Shown here: piece after piece, positions 1 through 5,826 of the stretch
Layout of the letters: each line of letters opens with the position of its first letter
Numbering within the stretch: the first letter of the stretch is position 1
The notes under the pieces: generated by a model
The model's database searches: none
The model's input: the letters and a program-made list of their open reading frames with translations, nothing else
What the model was told of the DNA's origin: nothing
DNA from: Verrucomicrobiota bacterium
Lineage (GTDB): Bacteria > Verrucomicrobiota > Verrucomicrobiia > Limisphaerales > CAIQOK01
Reading direction: 5' to 3'
DNA: 13,254 bases
Assembly (NCBI GenBank): GCA_025363535.1
Contig: JANYDP010000036.1
Coordinates: forward strand, 1-13,254
Program-made: the position numbers and the translations under genes

Positions 1-4
1 TCTG

Positions 5-1213
5 ATGCGCATCTTCGCCACCATCCGCCTCGCCTTGCGCGCGCTGCGCCGGAACAAAATGCGTTCCGTCCTCACCATGCTCGGCATCATCATCGGCGTC
101 GGCTCGGTCATCGCCGCCGTCAGCATCACGACCGGCGCGACCAAACAGGTGGAGGATCGCGTCGCGGCGCTCGGGCAGAACGTCATCACGGTTTTTTCCG
201 GCAACTTCACCAGCGGCGGCATGAGAGGCGGCTGGGGCAGCGCGCCAACACTGACCATCGAAGACGCGCAGGCCATTAAAAGTGAAGTCGCAGATGTCGT
301 CGCCGTCAGCCCGGAAGTCCGCGACCGCAATCAAATCCTCGCCAACGGCCTCAACTGGAACACGCAGATTCTCGGTGAATCGCCGGACTATCCGCAGATC
401 CGCAGTTGGGGCATCGGCAGCGGCACGATGTTCACCGAGGGCGATGTCCGCAGCCTCGGCAAGGTGGCCGTCATCGGCAAGACCGTCGTGGACCAGCTTT
501 TCCCCACCGAGGATCCCGTCGGGCAGACTCTCCGCATCCGCAACATCCCTTTCAAAATCGTCGGCGTCATGGAGGCCAAAGGTTTCAACCTCTTCGGCCA
601 GGATCAGGACGACGTGGTGATCATTCCCTACACCAGCCACATGCGCCGCGTCAGCACGCGCACCTTCGTCAACTCGATCCAGGTGCAGGCCGCCACGAGC
701 AAAGCCATCCTGAAAGTGTCGGCGGACATCACCGAGATCATGAAGGCGCGGCATCGTGGCAGCGACCAGGATTTCACGGTGCGCACCCAGTTGGAAGTCG
801 CGCAGATGGCCACCGCCACTTCCAAGATCATGTCCGTGCTGCTCGCGGCCATCGCCAGCGTCTCGCTCATCGTCGGCGGCATCGGCATCATGAACATCAT
901 GCTCGTCAGCGTCACCGAACGGACGCGCGAGATCGGCATTCGCATGGCCGTGGGCGCACGCGGGCGCGACATCCTCGTGCAGTTTTTGATCGAGGCCGTC
1001 ACCCTCAGCGCCATCGGCGGACTCATCGGCATCGGCCTGGGTTTTCTCGCCTCGCAGATCGTCGCGCAATCCACCGGCTGGCCCGTGCTGACGCCGGTTT
1101 CGTGGGTGGGCATCGCGTCGCTTTCCAGCGCGATTGTCGGCGTGATCTCGGGCTTCTATCCGGCGTGGAAAGCCTCCAAGCTCGATCCGATTGAAGCACT
1201 GAGGTACGAATAA
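5..1213 (+). CDS. MacB/FtsX-type ABC transporter permease
   Basis: Inner-membrane permease of a MacB/LolC-like ABC exporter, 402 residues, the usual length for single-permease family members that lack a fused ATPase. One membrane segment lies near the N-terminus (about residues 21-42, preceded by a basic RRNKMRS stretch). A periplasmic MacB core domain follows (about 45-270), then three C-terminal segments (about 276-298, 325-353, 364-386). The family signature GGIGIMNIMLVSVTERTREI at 291-310 followed by GIRMAVGAR, and the C-terminal FYPAWKASKLDPIEALRYE, are diagnostic of the FtsX domain. The ATG overlaps a TGA in the sequence TGATG (3-7), suggesting translational coupling to an upstream gene, expected to be the ATPase. 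A TolC-type gene lies downstream on the same strand. The substrate (drug, lipoprotein, peptide or siderophore) cannot be told. Family assignment is firm. Confidence 0.93.
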   Translation: MRIFATIRLALRALRRNKMRSVLTMLGIIIGVGSVIAAVSITTGATKQVEDRVAALGQNVITVFSGNFTSGGMRGGWGSAPTLTIEDAQAIKSEVADVVAVSPEVRDRNQILANGLNWNTQILGESPDYPQIRSWGIGSGTMFTEGDVRSLGKVAVIGKTVVDQLFPTEDPVGQTLRIRNIPFKIVGVMEAKGFNLFGQDQDDVVIIPYTSHMRRVSTRTFVNSIQVQAATSKAILKVSADITEIMKARHRGSDQDFTVRTQLEVAQMATATSKIMSVLLAAIASVSLIVGGIGIMNIMLVSVTERTREIGIRMAVGARGRDILVQFLIEAVTLSAIGGLIGIGLGFLASQIVAQSTGWPVLTPVSWVGIASLSSAIVGVISGFYPAWKASKLDPIEALRYE

Positions 1214-1233
1214 AGCAGGACTGCCAATGGCGG

Positions 1234-1333
1234 AACATTCAACATTCAACATTCAACGCCCAACTTCGAAGTGGGTGATCGCCCGCCCGTCTTTCGTCGG
1301 GTGTTCAATGTTGAATGTTCAACGTTGAATGTT
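1234..1333. repeat. Inverted pair of heptamer arrays in the spacer upstream of the synthase gene
   Basis: The left array (1234-1257) holds three exact copies of CATTCAA. The right array (1304-1331) holds four degenerate copies of TTSAAYG, the same unit on the other strand. Positions 1234-1257 can pair with 1310-1333 over 24 bases with two mismatches. The 52-base interval holds two smaller hairpins: CCC/GGG around the palindrome ACTTCGAAGT (1259-1275), and CCCG/CGGG (1286-1301). The RNA could fold as a branched stem between the permease stop and the synthase start. It could be a terminator or processing site, but no U-tract follows. Confidence 0.85.
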
Positions 1334-1352
1334 TTCCCCGACTCCTTGCGCC

Positions 1353-2363
1353 ATGAAAACCGACGTTCTCCCGACGCATACGAAAACATTGTTCGATGCC
1401 GCCGTTCAACACGCGGCGGAACTGCTGCGTGCCGGTGAAGTCGTCGCGTTACCGACGGAAACGGTTTACGGTCTCGCCGCCAATGCGCTGGATGAAAACG
1501 CCGTCGCGAAGATTTACGAGATCAAAGGCCGCCCGGCGCACAACCCCATCATCGTCCACATCGCCAGCGCCGATCTGGCGAAACGCTGCGCCGCCACTTG
1601 GCCGTCGCTCGCCGACAAGCTGGCCGCCGCCTTCTGGCCCGGCCCGTTGACACTCGTGCTGCCGCGCTCGGAAAAAATTCCCGACAACGTCACCGCCGGC
1701 GGCGCGACCGTGGGCGTGCGCTGGCCGAGCCACCCTTTCATGCAAGCGGTGATTCGTGAATGCGGATTTCCGCTGGCTGCTCCAAGCGCGAATGTGTCCA
1801 ACTACATTTCACCAACCAACGCCGAACACGTCCGCCAGCAACTTGCCGGCAAGCTGCGTTTGATCGTGGACGGTGGACAATCGCAAGTTGGCATCGAGTC
1901 CACCGTGCTGGACCTGACCGCCGCGCCGCCGCGCGTGTTGCGGCCGGGGATGATCCACGAGGAAGCGCTGCTGGCAGTCAGCGGAACCATTCAACATTCA
2001 ACATTCAACATTCAACATTCAACGCTGCGCAGTCCGGGAATGTTGGCCAAGCACTACTCGCCCAAGGCCAGACTGGTGATCCTGCGCTGGACAGGCGATG
2101 CGGACCTACGCCAGCAACTCGAAACTCGAAACCCGAAACCCGAAACTTGCCACATCCTCGCCCACACTCACATCCCATCCGCCGCCGGCTTCGCCAGCGT
2201 GAGCGTGATTCCGCACGACGCCGAGGCGTTTGCCCGCGCGCTCTACGCCGAGCTGCATCGCTGCGACGCGGCGGGGGCGGAGCTGATCGTGGTGGAAGCA
2301 CTGCCCCAGACCAGTGAATGGCAGGCGATTGCCGACCGCTTGCGCCGTGCATCGGCGGAATGA
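1353..2363 (+). CDS. sua5: L-threonylcarbamoyladenylate synthase (two-domain Sua5/TsaC)
   Basis: Makes threonylcarbamoyl-AMP from threonine, bicarbonate and ATP, the first step of t6A37 tRNA modification; cytoplasmic. Counting from the ATG at 1353 it is 336 residues, matching two-domain Sua5 rather than the shorter TsaC. YrdC-domain signatures are LPTETVYGLAANA (33-45), KGRPAHNPIIVHI (58-70), GPLTLVLPR (97-105), PLAAPSANVS (140-149), GIESTVLDL (180-188) and LRPG (196-199). The C-terminal Sua5 domain opens with SPGMLAKHYSP (227-237). The frame stays open to an ATG at 1329, but that codon lies inside a heptamer array, so the start at 1353 is preferred; no Shine-Dalgarno is seen at either. Two heptamer arrays sit in frame: at the interdomain linker (about 212-224) and inside the C-terminal domain (about 255-266). 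The tolC-type gene starts 16 bp downstream. Function is confident; activity of the altered C-terminal domain is not known. Confidence 0.95.
   Translation: MKTDVLPTHTKTLFDAAVQHAAELLRAGEVVALPTETVYGLAANALDENAVAKIYEIKGRPAHNPIIVHIASADLAKRCAATWPSLADKLAAAFWPGPLTLVLPRSEKIPDNVTAGGATVGVRWPSHPFMQAVIRECGFPLAAPSANVSNYISPTNAEHVRQQLAGKLRLIVDGGQSQVGIESTVLDLTAAPPRVLRPGMIHEEALLAVSGTIQHSTFNIQHSTLRSPGMLAKHYSPKARLVILRWTGDADLRQQLETRNPKPETCHILAHTHIPSAAGFASVSVIPHDAEAFARALYAELHRCDAAGAELIVVEALPQTSEWQAIADRLRRASAE
1988..2023 (+). repeat. Heptamer array CATTCAA x5, in frame in the synthase linker
   Basis: Five exact tandem copies of CATTCAA plus one base, 36 bases in all (12 codons). It reads QHSTFNIQHST and falls between the YrdC core (ending near LRPG) and the SPGMLAKHYSP opening of the Sua5 domain, where a flexible linker is expected. 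The unit is identical to the array at 1234-1257 in the spacer upstream. Confidence 0.95.
2116..2147 (+). repeat. Heptamer array AACYCGA x4, in frame in the Sua5 domain
   Basis: Four tandem copies of AACTCGA/AACCCGA plus a partial fifth. It encodes LETRNPKPET within the C-terminal domain, at a place where Sua5 proteins have a variable region between beta strands. The unit differs from the CATTCAA arrays, but period and array length are similar. Confidence 0.88.
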
Positions 2364-2379
2364 CCGGCGGAAAAAAATT

Positions 2380-3936
2380 ATGATGAAATTCCAATTGAAC
2401 GGTCTATTTGACCAGATGAAACAAATGCGACAAGCTTCCGCCGCCATGAAAATTTCTGCCATGCTCGCCCTCGTGCTCGGTCTCGGTGCCAGCGCCCCGG
2501 CGCAGACCAGCCCGCCCGAAGTCCGCCGCATTTCTTTGCAGGATTGCGTCCAGGCGGCGCTCGCCAAGAATCTGGATTTGCGCATCGCCCGTTACTCGCC
2601 CCAGCAGGCGCGGCTTGATCTCACTGCGGCGTACGCGGGTTACGATCCGACTTTTTTCCTCGGCGGGCAGCACAACTACAGCCGTTCCGGCGGCGGATAC
2701 AGTTCGGTGACCGGAACCAACGCGCCGCCCTCGACCAGCGACCGGGATGACTTCAACAGCTCCTTGAAAGGCAAGCTGCCGTGGGGGATGGGCTACACCC
2801 TTTCGGGCGATGTGGCCGAAACCGCAGGCTTTCAAAAATCGCTTTTTGACCAGTCCGGCGGCTCGGCGGCCATCACGGTGAATCAACCGTTGCTGAAAAA
2901 TTTCTGGATTGATGACACCCGGCTTGCCATCCGCGTTGATAAAAACAACCTCAAACATTCCGAACTGGGTTTGAAGCAGACCATCATGAGCACGGTCACC
3001 ACGGTGGAAAAAGCGTACTACGATCTCACCGCCGCCCGGGAAAACGTCAAGGTGCAGGAGAAAGCCGTCGAGATTGCCGCCGCCCTGCTGAACGAAAACA
3101 ACAAGCGCGTCCAGTTCGGAGCCATGACCCCGCTGGACGCCCAGGACGCGGAAGCCCAGGTCGCCTCCAGCCAGGCCGCGCTGATCCGCGCGCAACAGTC
3201 CTTGGGCACGCAGTTGGAAATTCTCAAGGGTCTGATGAGCGACAACTTCGCGGCCTGGTCAGAGTTGGACTTGGTGCCTGTGGACACCCTCACCACCAAC
3301 CGGCAGTCCTTCGATCTGCAACAAAGCTGGAACACCGCCCTGACCCAGCGGCCCGACTTGCTCCAATCTAAACTCGACGTGGCAAACCAAGGCATCACGC
3401 TCAAATATAATCGCAACCAGTTGTTCCCGGAACTGGATCTCGTCGGCAGTTACGGCCACAACGCCAACGGTGCCCGCGAGTTCAGCGGCGCGTTCAACCA
3501 GCTCGGCAACGGCAGCCAGCCCTCGTATTATTACGGTGCTCAAATCTCCTTTCCCGTCTTTAACACCGCTGCCCGCACCAAATATCGGCAGGGAAAACTC
3601 ACCCTGGAAACCCTGTTGCTCACCCTGAAAAAACAGGAGCAAGGCGTCCTGATCGCGGTGCACAACGACATCGGCACCATCAACGCGGACTACGACGGCC
3701 TGATGGCCTCCCGCAAGGCGCGCGAGTTTGCCGAGGCGGCGCTGGATGCCGAACAGATCAAACTCCAGAACGGCAAGAGCACCACGTACACGGTTCTCCA
3801 AAAGCAGCGCGACGTCACCACCGCGCGCGCCAGCGAGATCTCCGCGCTCACCGCCTACAACAAGGATCTTTCCCAACTCAGCCTGGACAAAGCCCAGACG
3901 CTCGAACGCCTCGGCATCAACCTGGACTTGAAATAA
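2380..3936 (+). CDS. TolC-family outer-membrane efflux protein
   Basis: Outer-membrane channel of a tripartite exporter or type I secretion system, 518 residues from the ATG at 2380. A hydrophobic signal segment (about residues 26-38, ISAMLALVLGLGA) is followed by an APAQ-type cleavage region. An in-frame ATG at 2446 would place the signal peptide at the very N-terminus and is a real alternative start. Two OEP repeats follow, about 51-303 and 311-513, each with long amphipathic helices; examples are VEKAYYDLTAARENVKVQEK near 209-228 and EFAEAALDAEQIKLQNGKST near 449-468. LERLGINLDLK at the end is a typical family C-terminus. It starts 16 bp after the synthase stop. The MacB-like permease upstream is the plausible inner-membrane partner; no membrane-fusion protein is in view. 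The open frame reaches further upstream inside the synthase gene, without a signal peptide and so rejected. Confidence 0.93.
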   Translation: MMKFQLNGLFDQMKQMRQASAAMKISAMLALVLGLGASAPAQTSPPEVRRISLQDCVQAALAKNLDLRIARYSPQQARLDLTAAYAGYDPTFFLGGQHNYSRSGGGYSSVTGTNAPPSTSDRDDFNSSLKGKLPWGMGYTLSGDVAETAGFQKSLFDQSGGSAAITVNQPLLKNFWIDDTRLAIRVDKNNLKHSELGLKQTIMSTVTTVEKAYYDLTAARENVKVQEKAVEIAAALLNENNKRVQFGAMTPLDAQDAEAQVASSQAALIRAQQSLGTQLEILKGLMSDNFAAWSELDLVPVDTLTTNRQSFDLQQSWNTALTQRPDLLQSKLDVANQGITLKYNRNQLFPELDLVGSYGHNANGAREFSGAFNQLGNGSQPSYYYGAQISFPVFNTAARTKYRQGKLTLETLLLTLKKQEQGVLIAVHNDIGTINADYDGLMASRKAREFAEAALDAEQIKLQNGKSTTYTVLQKQRDVTTARASEISALTAYNKDLSQLSLDKAQTLERLGINLDLK

Positions 3937-3938
3937 TT

Positions 3939-3964
3939 TTCCCGCCGCGGCGGGAAGGCGTTTT
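3939..3964 (+). terminator. GC-rich palindrome after the tolC-type gene, possible terminator
   Basis: A perfect 18-base palindrome, TTCCCGCCGCGGCGGGAA (3939-3956), begins two bases after the TAA. TTTT follows at 3961-3964. The stem is strong, but the T-run is short and displaced, so it may act as a weak terminator or as protection of the mRNA 3' end. The tcdA start codon lies 18 bases past the stem, so read-through may still supply tcdA. Confidence 0.45.
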
Positions 3965-3974
3965 CCACTTTCAC

Positions 3975-4769
3975 TTGCAACCCACCGCCCAGTCTGAAGC
4001 CCGCTTCAACGGCATCGTCCGACTGTACGGCGCGGCGGGTGCGGCCCGGCTGCGGCAGGCGCACGTCGGGGTCATCGGCATTGGCGGCGTGGGTTCCTGG
4101 GCGGTCGAGGCGCTGGCGCGTTCCGGCATCGGACAAATCACGCTCGTGGATCTCGACGATGTTTGCATCAGCAACACCAACCGCCAGCTTCACGCGCTCA
4201 CCGGCACGTTTGGCAAACCCAAGGTCGAGGTCATGGCCGAACGCGTCCGCGCGATTCATCCCGACTGCCAGGTTCACGCGCGCCAGGAATTTTTTCTCAA
4301 GTCCAACGCCGAGGAAATCCTGGCCACCCGGTTCGACTGCGTGTTCGATGCGATTGACCAGCTCGCGTTGAAATGCCTGCTCCTCGCGCAATGTCGCGAA
4401 AAAACAATTCCCCTCGTGACCACCGGCGGCGCAGGCGGGCGGCGCGATCCGGCAGCCATTGAAGTCGCCGACCTGGCGTTGACCGGCGGCGATCCCCTGC
4501 TCTCCCAGGTGCGGAAAAAACTGCGCGACGAATTTGGTTTTCCCCGCGACAAAAAACCGTTCGGCGTCGAGTGCGTCTTCTCGCGCGAGCCGATGACGTA
4601 CGCCCAGCCGGACGGCTCGGTCAGTTGCGACAAAGGCACCACCACGGATTTGCGGATCGATTGCAGCACTGGCCTGGGCACGGCGAGTTTTGTGACCGGC
4701 ACCTTCGGCTTCATCGCCGCGTCACGGATTGTGCAAAAGATCGCCGGGGCCGACGCGAACAGAGGATGA
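3975..4769 (+). CDS. tcdA: tRNA threonylcarbamoyladenosine dehydratase (TcdA/CsdL)
   Basis: ATP-dependent E1-like enzyme that dehydrates t6A37 in ANN-decoding tRNAs to cyclic ct6A. The 264 residues match the family length. The N-terminus RFNGIVRLYGAAGAARLRQAH (11-30) leads into the nucleotide-binding loop GIGGVGSW (35-42). The acidic metal/ATP strand LVDLDDVCISNTNRQ (57-71), the DAIDQ motif (125-129), the RRDP...VADLALTGGDPLLSQVRKKLR stretch (156-184) and the C-terminal TASFVTGTFGFIAASRIV region (236-253) are all TcdA-specific rather than ThiF or MoeB. A TTG start is assigned because no ATG or GTG precedes RFNGIVRLYG in this frame, and no Shine-Dalgarno is visible. In E. coli, the sulfur-acceptor CsdE and desulfurase CsdA work with this protein; neither is present here. 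The synthase that begins the same modification route lies 1.6 kb upstream on the same strand. Confidence 0.93.
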   Translation: MQPTAQSEARFNGIVRLYGAAGAARLRQAHVGVIGIGGVGSWAVEALARSGIGQITLVDLDDVCISNTNRQLHALTGTFGKPKVEVMAERVRAIHPDCQVHARQEFFLKSNAEEILATRFDCVFDAIDQLALKCLLLAQCREKTIPLVTTGGAGGRRDPAAIEVADLALTGGDPLLSQVRKKLRDEFGFPRDKKPFGVECVFSREPMTYAQPDGSVSCDKGTTTDLRIDCSTGLGTASFVTGTFGFIAASRIVQKIAGADANRG

Positions 4770-4792
4770 TTCGCGGAAGGCATTTCCAAATT

Positions 4793-4981
4793 GGAGCACG
4801 GGTCTCCGACCCGGCACACGCATACGAAGGTGGAGAACCAATTTGGACTGCGGGGGCAAGCTCAACGCGACACCGCTTTTGGGGAAGGCGTCGGAAGTCT
4901 GATGCCCTACGACCTCCCGAGAGCACCGCCGCCACTCTGCCAGCCCAGTCCCAAACACGCCGGGTCGGAGACCGGCGCTCC
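4793..4981. repeat. 189-bp intergenic element with 23-bp inverted ends, possible dispersed repeat
   Basis: The left end (4793-4815) and right end (4959-4981) are inverted copies of one 23-base sequence with about two mismatches, sharing the core GGTCTCCGACCCGGC. They enclose 143 bp with no credible gene. The element fills most of the gap between the convergent tcdA and TatD genes. The ends carry GTCGGAGACC-type self-complementarity, and a similar hairpin (GGCGGTC-GGGA-GACCGCC) occurs inside pheT at 8730-8749. No transposase is present, so it would be non-autonomous or a REP/MITE-like structure. In RNA it could serve as a bidirectional terminator for the converging genes. The dispersed nature is inferred from one partial second copy only. 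Confidence 0.65.
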
Positions 4982-4993
4982 GCACCTGCGAGT

Positions 4994-5803
4994 TCAACCC
5001 AGCGCGGCAAACACGCGCTGAAAATTTTCTTCCACCTGTTCCGCCAACACTTCCAAAGGCATGTCCAGCAACTCCGCCGCGAAACGATACACCGCGCCGA
5101 GATTGGCCGGATGATTCACCGGCCTGCCGTTCGCGGAATCTGGCAGCGAAAACTCCAACCGCTCCGCCGGCAAGGCTTGATCCGGTGCATCCGTTTCGAT
5201 CAGCAACCGTTCGCGCGGAACGTGTTTGAAAATGTCGCGCTGGCGCAATTTCCGTTCATGCGCAAAATAGCCAGGCAACGAAAAGCAAGCACCGAGCCTG
5301 GCCAGCTCCGCGATCATCTCGCGCGGTCCACCAAACGAATGCAGCACGAAACCGCAGCGGGGAAGGGGGTTTTCGCGCAGCACATCCAGCAGCGTGCCCC
5401 AGGCTTCCAGACAATGAATGCTCACCGGCAGATTGCGCTCGGCCGCCAGCCGCAGTTGCCAGACGAAAACTTCCCGCTGCTCGGCGAGGTTGTGATTTTT
5501 AATCCACTTGTCCAAACCGATTTCACCGATCGCCGACGGCACGGCATCGAGAAACTTCACGAGGTTCGCCTGCCAGTCCGCCGTGCGCTCGGCCACGTAC
5601 CAGGGGTGACAGCCGAAGGACGGAATGACCTGCGGCACGCTTTTCGCCAGCGCGAGAACCTCCGGCCAGTCCGCCTCGCACGAACTGTTCACGACCATCC
5701 GCACCACGCCTGCGCCCGGCAACGCGCGAAGAATCTCCAAGCGCTGCGACGCGAGCCGCTCGTCCTGCAGATGATTGTGGGCGTCGAACAGGCGGAGGCT
5801 CAT
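4994..5803 (-). CDS. TatD-family metal-dependent hydrolase
   Basis: Amidohydrolase-fold TatD/YcfH/YjjV-type enzyme; characterised relatives are metal-dependent DNases, but substrates of most members are unknown. At 269 residues it is standard length. All metal-site positions are visible: HxH in DAHNH (His9, His11), Glu94 in GEIGLD, His130 in SIHC, His155 in LHSFGG, and Asp205 in ETDAP. GCHPW at 64-68 is also a family hallmark. The start at 5803 (ATG) sits directly before SLRLFDAHNH, leaving no room for a longer N-terminus. It lies 23 bp downstream of the fucosidase stop on the same strand, so the two may share a transcript although their roles are unrelated. It converges with tcdA across the inverted-repeat element. 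Confidence 0.93.
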   Translation of the reverse strand: MSLRLFDAHNHLQDERLASQRLEILRALPGAGVVRMVVNSSCEADWPEVLALAKSVPQVIPSFGCHPWYVAERTADWQANLVKFLDAVPSAIGEIGLDKWIKNHNLAEQREVFVWQLRLAAERNLPVSIHCLEAWGTLLDVLRENPLPRCGFVLHSFGGPREMIAELARLGACFSLPGYFAHERKLRQRDIFKHVPRERLLIETDAPDQALPAERLEFSLPDSANGRPVNHPANLGAVYRFAAELLDMPLEVLAEQVEENFQRVFAALG

Positions 5804-5826
5804 CGGGTGTTCACAGTTGCTTCACT

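Noticed and set aside
1329..1352. Upstream ATG start for the synthase
   Set aside because: The ATG lies inside a heptamer array and adds eight residues with no family similarity; the ATG at 1353 is closer to the conserved domain.
1234..2147. Heptamer arrays as a CRISPR array
   Set aside because: The units are contiguous seven-base copies without unique spacers and no cas gene is near.
2314..2379. Longer N-terminus of the TolC-type protein overlapping the synthase gene
   Set aside because: The extension is basic and arginine-rich, reads over coding sequence and would bury the signal peptide.
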